From contig JAJOIW010000070.1 in assembly GCA_021209225.1 (NCBI GenBank), forward strand, positions 1 to 40,120: a DNA stretch of 40,120 nucleotides. Direction: 5' to 3'. The notes under the pieces were generated by a model, which saw nothing but the letters and a program-made list of their open reading frames with translations, made no database searches and was not told where the DNA came from. Shown piece after piece: positions 1 through 8,215 of this stretch; the first letter of the stretch is position 1; each line of letters starts with the position of its first letter. The position numbers and the translations under genes are program-made. Origin of the DNA: Verrucomicrobiota bacterium. GTDB lineage: Bacteria > Verrucomicrobiota > Verrucomicrobiia > Limisphaerales > JAJOIW01.

Positions 1-410
1 AAAACCGTGCGCGAACAGGATACTTCAGGTTGCCCCCAGTTGATTCAATGTCTCCCCCAGATCTCCTTGCCCATCCCTAGGCTTTCACTGGGGGAAAAGT
101 CATCGGTTCATCCGTCTGGCCCTGGCATCCAAACCGGCATATGGGATACTTCCGAAAATCGATCTGAATATCATTAATTAAAACAATGAGAATTTCGCAT
201 CAATATTCTCAATTAGACGGTCGATATAAAATCATACCTGGTTTCGATATGTCTGTTGTGCTGTGAATCCATGCTGGCAGGGACTAAAAAAAATTGGAAA
301 TCTTTCGTGTTGTGGATTACTTTGGAAGCATTAGCAGGGTTGGAGAATGGAGAGTCTGAAAAGGCTCAGGATCAGGGTCAAAGAACGAAACTGTTAATGG
401 AGAGGGTTAT
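1..410. other. Intergenic or gene-end region with no supported gene
   Basis: The first frame of the + strand is open from base 1 to about 174, but the 58-residue translation is rich in Pro, Ser and Gln and matches nothing I recognise, so I do not call it the end of a gene. An inverted repeat TGAGAAT (187-193) / ATTCTCA (205-211) could be a hairpin or operator. AT-rich sequence follows, including TATAAA at 225-230, which would suit a promoter for the gene at 411, but no good -35 element is spaced correctly. Confidence 0.5.
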
Positions 411-650
411 ATGAATAAGCAGACTGCTGTTTTGACGAATTTTCCTATGCGGACAGATGCTGAAATCTTTCAGCACTATTTGGTCGCCGCCGGCATTGAA
501 TCTGAGTTAGCCGGTGAGGAAGCCTGCTCTCAGGTCCCTTACCATGGGGCTGGCCCGGATGCCACGACCTGTCACGGATTGTCCCTTTATGTGAATGCCG
601 AAGATTTTGAGGATGCCAGCGACCTGCTGGCCACCTTTGAAAATCGCTGA
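411..650 (+). CDS. DUF2007-type small protein (putative signal-transducing protein)
   Basis: This 79-residue protein has the hallmarks of the DUF2007 family of small ferredoxin-fold proteins. It opens with a strand followed by 'TDAEIFQHYLVAAGIES', the typical 'a-e-x-x-L-x-x-x-G-I-x-a' helix. It ends with a strand and helix in which 'LYVNAEDFEDASDLL' matches the family's 'v-x-x-e-d-x-e-x-A-x-x-l-L' ending. There is no signal peptide or membrane segment, so it is probably cytoplasmic. The ATG is preceded by a good ribosome binding site (GGAGAGGG, 4-7 bases upstream), which fixes the start. It stands alone, with more than 300 bases of non-coding DNA on each side. The biochemical role of the family is unknown. 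Confidence 0.75.
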   Translation: MNKQTAVLTNFPMRTDAEIFQHYLVAAGIESELAGEEACSQVPYHGAGPDATTCHGLSLYVNAEDFEDASDLLATFENR

Positions 651-985
651 TATTTTTCCCGATCTCCATTGCCTGAAGCGGGACTTGGACGGATGCGTCC
701 TCCAAGGCTGGTTTTCCTTTCCAATTAAACTGACTATCACAAGCAACAGGGGCGTAAATCCTCCTCCTCTGACTGCTCGGTGAGTTGACTCCGGAATTGT
801 GGTTCTCAGTCGGATGACAAGGTGGGTTTGGCGGAGTGGTACTGGGTTGGTGTATCCTCAGGTGGGGGGCCTCAACTTTGGTGGGCAGTGCATCCTGAGG
901 TATAATTCATTGCATAGCCTGGTGAAAGTGCTCATTATCAGCGTCCTGTCATGGGACTGATAATCGTCCCGACTGGCCTGACGGA
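651..985. other. Non-coding gap upstream of prfC
   Basis: No convincing gene is present. A short hairpin, GGACG (687-691) / CGTCC (696-700) with loop GATG, is followed by a T/C-rich stretch (711-724) and could terminate transcription of the preceding small gene. A second small inverted repeat, GGGAC / GTCCC (about 954-971), lies just before prfC. A sigma-70-like promoter at 878-906 is listed separately. Confidence 0.4.
878..906 (+). promoter_or_regulatory. Candidate sigma-70 promoter of prfC
   Basis: A perfect -10 element TATAAT (901-906) lies 17 bases downstream of TTGGTG (878-883), a partial -35 element. Transcription would start near 913, giving a leader of about 70 bases before the prfC start at 986. 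This is a sequence match only. Confidence 0.4.
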
Positions 986-2619
986 ATGGAACTTCAGAAA
1001 GAAATAAATCGACGTAGAACCTTTGCTATCATCTCACATCCGGATGCTGGAAAAACCACTTTGACGGAAAAGTTCCTCCTTTATGGTGGAGCCTTGCATC
1101 TGGCCGGATCGGTCAAAGCCAGGAAAAACCAGAGGGCATCCACTTCTGACTGGATGGAGCTTGAAAAGCAAAGGGGCATATCTGTGTCGTCCACGGTACT
1201 TCAATTTGAGTATCACGGGTATCATGTGAACTTATTGGACACCCCGGGTCACCGGGATTTTTCGGAGGACACTTATCGGGTTCTGACGGCAGTGGACGCG
1301 GCAGTCATGGTGATTGACGCTGGCAAAGGGGTCGAAAGCCAGACAAGAAAACTTTTTGAGGTGTGCAGTCGTCGGGGGGTTCCCATTTTCACCTTCATGA
1401 ATAAAGTGGACCGCCCGACGAGAAATTGTCTGGAGCTGCTGGATGAGTTGGAAAAGGTGCTCGGGTTGGAGGTGAGTCCGGTGAACTGGCCATTGGGAAC
1501 CGGGCCGGATTTCAAGGGCGTATACGACCTGCAGCGGAAGAAGGCCCATTTTTTTGAGAAGACCCCGGGTGGGGCCTATCGGGCACCCGTATCCATTGCG
1601 GATATTACTGATGCGGCTGTCAGGTCCAAGCTGCCTGTGGATGTTTTCGACCGCACTCTCGAGGAAATAGAAATGTTGGATGTGGTGGGTGCGGCTCTCG
1701 ATCACAAGAAAATTCTCGAAGGGGCCACTGACCCCTGTCTTTTTTGGCAGCGCCATCAACAACTTTGGTGTGCAGCTGCTTCTGGATGAGTTCCTTGAGC
1801 TTTCCTCACCGCCCCGTGCCCGCAAAGCCAGCATCGGAATCATTGAACCCAACTTTGAAAAATTCAGTGGGTTTGTTTTTAAGATTCAGGCCAATATGGA
1901 TCCCCGGCATCGGGACCGCATTGCATTTATCCGTGTCTGCTCGGGAAAATTCACCCGTGACATGTCGGTATTCCACCCGAGGACTGGCAAAATCGTGCGC
2001 CTTTCAAACTCGCAGAAACTTTTTGCGCAGGACCGTGAAACGGTGGATGAAGCCTACGCCGGTGACGTTCTGGGGTTGGTTGGACATTCAGAATTCACCA
2101 TCGGAGACACGCTCACGGAAGATAAGGAAATCGTCTACCATGCCATTCCGCGATTCACTCCGGAAGTATTCGCTTTTCTCCGCAATCCCAGCACGGCCCA
2201 GTACAAGCGCTTCCGCACCGGTTTGGATCAATTGCTGCAGGAAGGAGTGGTTCAGGCACTGGATCTCCGCAATAGTGTCGAAAAAAGTCCCACTTCTCGC
2301 CGCTGTCGGCCCCCTTCAATTCGAAGTGGTCCAGCATCGGTTGACTCATGAATACAATGCCGAATCGCGATTGGAGAATGCCTCCTGGTCAGCTATGCGT
2401 TGGCTCAATCCCTCCATCACCCCCGAGCAGTTCGACTTGCTGACCATGCCGACCGGATCGCGGATGGCTTTTGACCGCCTGGATCAGCCAGTCATCCTGT
2501 TCACCGACGAATGGTCCATTGATTACTTTGTGGATAAGAATAAATCGTTTTTATCCACCTCAGACGAACCTTTGCTCTCCCCGCTTCCATTTGGTGAGGA
2601 ACTCACGGTTGAGAGTTGA
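986..2619 (+). CDS. prfC: Peptide chain release factor 3 (RF3), interrupted by two frameshifts
   Basis: RF3 is the cytoplasmic GTPase that recycles RF1/RF2 from the ribosome after peptide release. The first frame shows the translational GTPase motifs: G1 'SHPDAGKTT', G2 'RGIS', G3 'DTPGHRDF' and G4 'NKVD'. The second frame continues with 'LTPVFFGSAINNFG', the RF3-type domain II. The third frame gives 'LLAAVGPLQFEVVQHRL', the diagnostic RF3 C-terminal motif. The frame changes twice: in the GGGG run at 1721-1724 (one G too many) and in the A6 run at 2281-2286 (one A too many). Removing one base from each gives a continuous protein of about 543 residues, close to the usual 525-545. As read, the protein would stop soon after the GTPase domain, at about 267 residues. 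The two homopolymer indels suggest sequence error rather than decay, because everything else is well conserved. The gene converges with the cyclase gene, 33 bases away. Confidence 0.9.
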
Positions 2620-2652
2620 GGTGACTTTGCCTGATTCCAGGATATGCTGACT

Positions 2653-4575
2653 TCAGTCGGCTGATTCAGGCCTGGAACCCGCCAGGGAGATTTCCGGTGC
2701 ATTGAGAGCCGCAACGGAAAACACCACTGGATACAGGGACTCAAAATACCACAACTTCGCAAAATAAAAGCCAATGGGTGCGGGTTCTGTCCAGGATCCC
2801 TCGTGAATGCACTCGGTCAGAAATCGGGCCCCTGCCTGCAAAGCGGCGTTCCATTGCGGCTTCCACAGAATTCGCACCGTGGATTTTTTCGAGGCCAGCT
2901 TGAGTAATGAGAGAGCCTCGACTGCCAGTGCGGTTTCCTCGATTGTTCCTTTGGATGGTCTGGCGTTGCCCCAGGAACCATCCGCGTTCTGCAGAGCGGT
3001 CAAGGTTTGTGCCGGATGAGGATTGAGCAGCAATTTTTCCGCTTGATTGGCCCACCGTGGGTCCAGGAGACAGTGTGCTATCGCACATGAGACCTTGGCA
3101 GTTCCATAAATGGGATTAGACTCATCCGCACGCCATTGATTGCCAAACCATAATGGCGACCATGTCCCATCAGATTTGCGATTTTTCGCCAGAAACATCA
3201 GGCCTTTCGCCACTGCCTTCTCCAGATATTGTCTGAATGGATCTCCAGAATATGGAATCCACGCAATCCACGCCCGGATTGTGTGAGCCGTGAGGTCTGG
3301 GCTGCTTTTATCGAAAGGTAATTTCCCCCAACCACGGCAGAAGGTGGGGATGCCTCCATCGGAGTTCTGCAATCCCAACAACCATTGGCATCCAGCCAGG
3401 GCGGCTTCTTTGGTGCGTTCATCCTCAGGAGAAATCCGGAAGAGTGCCAGCAATGCCCCAGGTGTGTCATCGGCATCCGGCACCCCGCCAGGCAATGGCG
3501 TCCAGGCCCATCCTCCGGGTGGCGCCTGAGTGTATGGATGAACAGTGCGGTATTGTTGGTTCAACAGCCACTCCCGGAGATTACTCTGATTTGCATCAGT
3601 TAAATGCTGGACGGAATTCTGAAATTCACGGGGTGGCACAATCGCATTCACCGCCAGGGTCGTGACCCAGGTGGACAGATTGGTGTCGATGGGCCAGGAT
3701 CCATCGCTGAGTTGGCTGTTGATCAGAAATTGCAGTCCTTTCATGACCACAGCATGCTCCGCATAACCCGCGCCAATGAGGCTCATGGTGACGAAGCTGG
3801 TGAGGGGTGTCGCTTCCAGGAATCCTCCATTAGGAGGCTGAATCCTTTCCAGTCGTTGCAGCACCCGGGGAATGACTTTCTGGCGGAGCATCCGGATCCA
3901 TGGGAAGAATGAGGGGCTCCTGACATGGTGAACCAAGCCGATGGCAATGAGGGCAGGGAGAGCATAACTCACAACCGGCAGGCGCAGGGCCGCAAACCAG
4001 GAATGCGGCAAGGCTGCCAGTTCAAATGGCAGCGGAATGACATGCTTCCAGGCTGTGCGTCCAGAACCAAGTTTTCCGGCTAAGGCACACATTGTGAGAA
4101 TTGGAACGGAGAAAGTCCGGTCATTGCCATAGCGTTTGATAATGGTGGAGGCGATTTTGTCCGGTGCCAGGCCATGGGTTCTTTCGCTGATCCAACGCTC
4201 AGTTTTCAGGAGGAGAGGTTTATGGTGTTCGGAATGCGGTTTCGAACTGGAGAAGGCTGCCCAACATAAGGTGGTGGTGCTGATATTGGAAAGACTGAGG
4301 GTTGTGTCCCCCCATCCTCCATCGGAATTCGCATGCGAAGCCAGCCAGTCCAATCCACGATGCAGGATAGAATCCGCCTTTTCCGGTTCGATCAGACGGG
4401 CTTCTGCGGCGAGGTGAACAGCGACTATGGCCGTGGCGGTGGAGAGAGCGCTTGGGCTCAGGGATCCAATCCAATGATTCTTTTCATGTCGGGCATCCAG
4501 AAGGTATTCACGCGCTTTGAGTTGTGCGGATTCCAGCTTTGATGCGTCAATCCCAAACCATGGGTCCTGAATCAT
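2653..4575 (-). CDS. Squalene-hopene cyclase-like triterpene cyclase
   Basis: The family is class II terpene cyclases, which protonate squalene and fold it into pentacyclic hopanoids at the inner membrane. The catalytic DxDD motif is present as 'DADD' at residues 367-370, almost the position in the Alicyclobacillus enzyme. Several QW repeats are visible ('LQNSDGG', 'KSDGTWSPLWFG', 'LQNADGSWG'), as is the C-terminal 'PIGFYFAKLWYFESLYP' ending shared by many bacterial cyclases. I chose the ATG at 4575 (640 aa) because it overlaps the stop of the upstream DCC-family gene as ATGA, a classic translational-coupling junction. An upstream start at 4656 would add 27 unconserved residues and overlap that gene more. 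It is the last gene of the operon. The substrate could be squalene or another triterpene, and no other hopanoid genes are in view. Confidence 0.85.
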   Translation of the reverse strand: MIQDPWFGIDASKLESAQLKAREYLLDARHEKNHWIGSLSPSALSTATAIVAVHLAAEARLIEPEKADSILHRGLDWLASHANSDGGWGDTTLSLSNISTTTLCWAAFSSSKPHSEHHKPLLLKTERWISERTHGLAPDKIASTIIKRYGNDRTFSVPILTMCALAGKLGSGRTAWKHVIPLPFELAALPHSWFAALRLPVVSYALPALIAIGLVHHVRSPSFFPWIRMLRQKVIPRVLQRLERIQPPNGGFLEATPLTSFVTMSLIGAGYAEHAVVMKGLQFLINSQLSDGSWPIDTNLSTWVTTLAVNAIVPPREFQNSVQHLTDANQSNLREWLLNQQYRTVHPYTQAPPGGWAWTPLPGGVPDADDTPGALLALFRISPEDERTKEAALAGCQWLLGLQNSDGGIPTFCRGWGKLPFDKSSPDLTAHTIRAWIAWIPYSGDPFRQYLEKAVAKGLMFLAKNRKSDGTWSPLWFGNQWRADESNPIYGTAKVSCAIAHCLLDPRWANQAEKLLLNPHPAQTLTALQNADGSWGNARPSKGTIEETALAVEALSLLKLASKKSTVRILWKPQWNAALQAGARFLTECIHEGSWTEPAPIGFYFAKLWYFESLYPVVFSVAALNAPEISLAGSRPESAD

Positions 4576-5027
4576 TGGGGCAATGGGACTTTCAGAGTTT
4601 CTCGTTGGACTTGGGTCTTTTTGCGGGCGGGCAGAGTCGCACAGGCATCCTTGCATCCGAAAAGTCTGCTGATGTAGTACCGGTTAGCACTGACCACGCC
4701 ATAGATCTTCTCCGCAATCCAAATGATGCCGGGAATATGCAGAATGAGTCCCAGTGGAAACAGAACCGGCAACTTCATACCCAGATGTCGAATACACCTG
4801 GCACCTCTGAAGATCCTGCCGTCCGGCGCCAGACAATGCATGGCCTCCAGCAGTTCCTCGCGGCTCAATTGCGGCACCCGTTCCCTGGCAACCGGATCAG
4901 ACAAAGCCACCAACCGTAATTGATTCATCCAATCCAGCCACGTCAAAAGCTTCATCTGAAAAACACAAAAGGGACAATCCTGATCATATAAAACCAGGAT
5001 CTTTTCCGCTGCCTCTGCTTCACTCAT
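4572..5027 (-). CDS. DCC/DUF393-family thiol-disulfide oxidoreductase-like protein
   Basis: This 151-residue protein begins with 'ILVLYDQDCPFCVFQMKLL', the defining D-x-D-C-P-F-C motif of the DUF393 (DCC, YuxK-like) family, a thioredoxin-like group with a CxxC pair. It also has the family's 'L-x-x-x-D-P-x-x-x-x-x-P-x-L' region and the 'GRIFRGARCIRHL' segment. A hydrophobic stretch ('LPVLFPLGLILHIPGIIWIAEKIYG') near residues 85-110 could associate with the membrane. A TTG two codons upstream (5033) is an alternative start, but the ATG at 5027 is simpler. The stop overlaps the cyclase ATG as ATGA, so the two proteins are probably made together. A redox or membrane-tethering role in cyclase function is inference from that coupling only. 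Confidence 0.8.
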   Translation of the reverse strand: MSEAEAAEKILVLYDQDCPFCVFQMKLLTWLDWMNQLRLVALSDPVARERVPQLSREELLEAMHCLAPDGRIFRGARCIRHLGMKLPVLFPLGLILHIPGIIWIAEKIYGVVSANRYYISRLFGCKDACATLPARKKTQVQRETLKVPLPQ

Positions 5028-5045
5028 TGTCAAGATCGCCTATTC

Positions 5046-5630
5046 TCATGGAAGTTGTCTGGGAAATCCCCGACCTCCCGGGACTGGGTTTATTCTCCGG
5101 CCTGGCTGAGCTGGTGATTCCTCCGGGGGTTTTCTCCACAGAAACGAATAATGGCCCGCCAATTCAACCCCTTCCTCAACCAGCGAAACTTTCCATGCCA
5201 CAATTTTTCCAATGGATTCCAGTTCCTCTTTACTCAGGATGATGGAGGTCCAGGTTTTGAATGCCTTTTTCGCCTGGACTGGCACCACTTTGGAGAATGG
5301 AATGGATTGATAGTTGTTCGATCCGCGGATTTCGATTTTGAGATTCAGGACGCGTTTATGGCCATTGGGGCATTTCCAGAGCACGTCGAAACTGAGGCCA
5401 CTGACCTGGTCGGGATGCGATCTCAGGAATTCCTGATACGCGTCGCGGGCAAAAAGGCTTGGAGCATCCCGATGCCTGCCGTTGAGATCCAGAAGATGGG
5501 GGAGGACTTTATAGACCTGACCTTCGGCCTGCGCAGGCAGGTGGCACAGCGTGAGCAGTATCCACAAAAGCCAGCCCCATTTTCCGCCAGCTTTGAATTG
5601 TGATAGGGAGAATGAGGTGTTCATAGTCAT
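5046..5630 (-). CDS. Secreted protein of unknown function
   Basis: The protein has 194 residues. After a short n-region with Lys there is a clear signal peptide, hydrophobic core 'WGWLLWILLTLCHLPAQA', with likely cleavage after AQA near residue 35. The mature part contains one Cys ('LWKCPNGHKRVLNLKIEIRG'), alternating strand-like segments, and a Pro/Gly/Arg-rich C-terminus. I do not recognise the family. It lies 20 bases downstream of mlaD and 18 bases upstream of the DCC gene, so it is very likely co-transcribed. The context suggests a periplasmic component of the lipid-transport and cyclase operon, but nothing in the sequence proves that. Confidence 0.65.
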   Translation of the reverse strand: MTMNTSFSLSQFKAGGKWGWLLWILLTLCHLPAQAEGQVYKVLPHLLDLNGRHRDAPSLFARDAYQEFLRSHPDQVSGLSFDVLWKCPNGHKRVLNLKIEIRGSNNYQSIPFSKVVPVQAKKAFKTWTSIILSKEELESIGKIVAWKVSLVEEGVELAGHYSFLWRKPPEESPAQPGRRINPVPGGRGFPRQLP

Positions 5631-5650
5631 ACTGCGGTTCCCAAGGTGGT

Positions 5651-6664
5651 TCAGAAGAGTCTCCCCGCTATGGTGTTGATGACATTGAGCGGGCCAGTGT
5701 CCTCGAGTGTTTCGGTGGCCTTTTCAATTTTCTGCAAAGTGAGTTTCAGGTTGTTGAAAAACACCTGGTCGTTGACCAACTGACCGACTGAACCATTTCC
5801 CTGGTTGATTTTTTCCAGGATCTCGCGCAGGTTCGTCATCGATTTTTCCATCTCATGATACAGTTTTTTCTGTGTCATGAGCTGGCCCAGGGTTCCTTCT
5901 CCGTTCTTCACGTCCTGCATGACTGATCTCGCGTCTTTCAGTGTCTCTCTGGCCTCACTTAAGGCAAGGTCCAGGTTGTTGCCGGTTTTATCAAATGTGG
6001 ACTCCAGGCTTTTCACCAGATCCATCGTTTCGGTAAAGAGACTATCCTGCATGATCAGCTTGCCCATGGTTCCCTCTCCATTCGAGATAGTGAAGGAAAC
6101 CTTCTCGACATTTTCCAGAGTGCGGGTCAGGCGGGGAGTATTTTCTTTGACGAAATCCGCCAGAGGCGCCAAAAGGTCGCCAAAGCTGTCACCCGAGAAA
6201 GATTTTGTCATATTCTCCACCCCGCCGGCGACGGACTCCATGCGCTCCATCAGGTCCCCGAGATCAGGAAGGTATTTGGATGTGAGCACCGCGTTTTCAT
6301 CCGCCAATGGTGCCGCGGCTGACCCGAATGAAAGCGAAACGAACTGGGATCCCAGCAATCCCTGGAACCGGATTTCCGCTGTGCTGTCGGTTTTGATTGG
6401 GGCTCCTTTTTCAATTTGCAGGACAACCTCGACTTTGCCGGGCTGTTGATCAGACCAGCCGATCCTGGAAACACTCCCCACAGGGATCCCGCCCAGTTTA
6501 ACCGGGTCTCCCTCTTTGAGATCTCCGGCGCTGTCAAAATACGAACGCAACGAAAATCCTTTTTTCATAAAATTCAGTTCTCCGGCCAGTTCGATGGCCA
6601 GGACACCAGCTATCATGGCAAGCGCCACAAACAGGCCGATACGCGTCTCCAGGGATCCTTTCAT
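5651..6664 (-). CDS. mlaD: MlaD-type MCE-domain lipid transport protein
   Basis: MCE proteins form hexameric periplasmic rings that shuttle phospholipids between the inner and outer membranes with an MlaFE ABC transporter. This 337-residue protein has one N-terminal membrane segment (about residues 9-27) and one MCE domain (about 35-115) with the typical 'EGDPVKLGGIPVGSV' motif. A long helical C-terminal part follows. That part contains three copies of a short unit beginning NGEGTMGKL, NGEGTLGQL and NGNGSVGQL, each followed by a hydrophobic helix start. Such units are common in the needle- or helix-forming tails of longer MCE proteins. At 337 aa it is much longer than E. coli MlaD (about 180), so it may make a taller structure. 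Its ATG overlaps the mlaF stop (ATGA, 6661-6664). No mlaA, mlaB or mlaC is nearby. Confidence 0.9.
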   Translation of the reverse strand: MKGSLETRIGLFVALAMIAGVLAIELAGELNFMKKGFSLRSYFDSAGDLKEGDPVKLGGIPVGSVSRIGWSDQQPGKVEVVLQIEKGAPIKTDSTAEIRFQGLLGSQFVSLSFGSAAAPLADENAVLTSKYLPDLGDLMERMESVAGGVENMTKSFSGDSFGDLLAPLADFVKENTPRLTRTLENVEKVSFTISNGEGTMGKLIMQDSLFTETMDLVKSLESTFDKTGNNLDLALSEARETLKDARSVMQDVKNGEGTLGQLMTQKKLYHEMEKSMTNLREILEKINQGNGSVGQLVNDQVFFNNLKLTLQKIEKATETLEDTGPLNVINTIAGRLF

Positions 6665-7440
6665 AAAATGGTATTATCGAATTTAAAGTTGATATGCAGA
6701 AAGTCTTTTATTTTGCGGTTTTGATTCGCCCAGATTTCTTTTGGTGTGCCGATGGCCACAATTTTCCCATCGATGATGATGGCGACTCTGTCGGCAATGC
6801 CCTGCACCAGGTCCCGATCGTGAGTGACCATAATGGTTGTGATAGCCAGGGTGTCCCTGAGTCGGCATATTTCCTGACCAATGGTGACGGCCGACACCGG
6901 ATCGAGCTCGGAAGTCGGTTCATCGTAGAGAATGAGTTGTGGCTCAATCACCAGGGCCCGCGCGATGGATACCCGCTTTTTCATACCCCCGGACAGTTCC
7001 GAGGGGAATTTCGCCTCCACTCCCTCCAATCCGACAGCTTTCAGTTTGGCGGAGACGATTCGACCGATCTCTTTTTTGGATTTGAGCCGGTGTTCCTCCA
7101 GGAACAGGCCCACATTTTCACCCACCGTTAAGGACGAGAGGAGTGCCCCCGACTGGAACACCATGGCCACACGTGTCTGGTCCGCCCGGCTCAGATCCGG
7201 GTGTCGATCATTGATCCAGATCTCCCCACTGTCGGGCGATTCCAAACCGGATATCTGGCGCAGCAGCACGGATTTTCCGCTCCCCGATGGACCCATGATG
7301 GCAAATATCTCACCCGGCTCAACCTGGAGATTGACATTTTTAAGCACGACTTGAGCGCCGTAGGATTTGCAGACGTCTTTGAGGCGAACCCGAACCGCTT
7401 CCGAGGATACAGAATTTTCTGACTGGGATGATATGGGCAT
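6661..7440 (-). CDS. mlaF: MlaF-type ABC transporter ATP-binding protein
   Basis: This is a 259-residue ABC ATPase. Walker A is 'GPSGSGKS', the Q-loop follows 'VAMVFQSGAL', the signature is 'LSGGMKKRVSIARAL', Walker B is 'LILYDEPTSELDP' and the switch histidine is in 'TTIMVTHD'. The LSGGM signature with 'KKRVSIARAL' is typical of the MlaF/TTG2A subfamily that pairs with MlaE permeases. It should power lipid movement at the inner membrane. The gene sits 4 bases downstream of mlaE and overlaps mlaD by four bases, consistent with a single transcript and coupled translation. The first 15-20 residues are Ser-rich and probably disordered. Confidence 0.92.
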   Translation of the reverse strand: MPISSQSENSVSSEAVRVRLKDVCKSYGAQVVLKNVNLQVEPGEIFAIMGPSGSGKSVLLRQISGLESPDSGEIWINDRHPDLSRADQTRVAMVFQSGALLSSLTVGENVGLFLEEHRLKSKKEIGRIVSAKLKAVGLEGVEAKFPSELSGGMKKRVSIARALVIEPQLILYDEPTSELDPVSAVTIGQEICRLRDTLAITTIMVTHDRDLVQGIADRVAIIIDGKIVAIGTPKEIWANQNRKIKDFLHINFKFDNTIL

Positions 7441-7444
7441 GACT

Positions 7445-8188
7445 TTATAGGATTATCATGAGGATCCGCGTTGCCAGGTAGTCAAAAATCAGGATGAGAA
7501 CCAGCGAATAAACAACAGCTTGAGTCACCGATTTTCCAATGCCCCGCGGTCCCCCTGAAGTTTGCAGCCCCATGTAACAACTCACCACTGCGATCAATAC
7601 CGCAAAGACCACACTTTTAAGCACCCCACTGAGAATGTCCCGAATGTCAACCAATGAATTCAAGCTGTTGAAGTATGCTCTCCATGGGATATTGATGTCC
7701 GGATTCCCCATAGAGACCAGAGCGCCTCCCACCCAACCAAATAAATTCGCAAAGATGACGAGCATTGGAACCGCCACCGTCATCGCCACAACTCGGGGCA
7801 GCACCAGATAATGGATCGGGTTGATCGACATGGTGCGAAGTGCATCAATTTCCTGGTAGACACGCATTGATCCGATTTCCGCCGCAATCGCCGATCCCAC
7901 CCGCCCCGCCGCCAGCACCGACATCATCACAGGGGATAATTCCTTGCACAGGGACAGCCCAACCAGGCCACCGACGGTTGACGCGATGCCTCTCTCAACC
8001 ATGACGGGCCCACTCTGCAGTGCTATAACCCCTCCAATGAAAATGGCCAGTATGCATGCCATCAACAGGCTTTCATTGCCCATCACATAGAACTGCTCCA
8101 GAATCTTCTTCCGGTGCCTCCAACATAAGGGGAGCGCCCTGAATGTCTCCAGCCCCAACAATATCATCTCTCCAAATTTCCTAAACAT
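7445..8188 (-). CDS. mlaE: MlaE-type ABC transporter permease
   Basis: This 247-residue integral membrane protein has the MlaE (DUF140) features: an N-terminal amphipathic stretch, then 'GGVIALQSG', 'GRVGSAIAAEIGSMRVYQEIDAL', 'P-x-x-Y-L-V-L-P-R-V-V-A' and five or six hydrophobic segments. The conserved 'GSM-x-x-x-x-E-I-D-A-L' loop is intact. I chose the ATG at 8188, preceded by GGAGA six bases upstream. A TTG at 8215, directly abutting the stop of the upstream gene, would add nine residues. In the operon it sits between the 515-residue repeat protein and mlaF. Confidence 0.9.
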   Translation of the reverse strand: MFRKFGEMILLGLETFRALPLCWRHRKKILEQFYVMGNESLLMACILAIFIGGVIALQSGPVMVERGIASTVGGLVGLSLCKELSPVMMSVLAAGRVGSAIAAEIGSMRVYQEIDALRTMSINPIHYLVLPRVVAMTVAVPMLVIFANLFGWVGGALVSMGNPDINIPWRAYFNSLNSLVDIRDILSGVLKSVVFAVLIAVVSCYMGLQTSGGPRGIGKSVTQAVVYSLVLILIFDYLATRILMIIL

Positions 8189-8215
8189 ACATCTCCAAAT
8201 TGTTCCCGGATCCAA

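Noticed and set aside
347-397. A 16-codon reading frame (ATG GAG AGT ...) before the DUF2007 gene
   Set aside because: The only Shine-Dalgarno-like bases are too close to the ATG and the peptide has no recognisable character.
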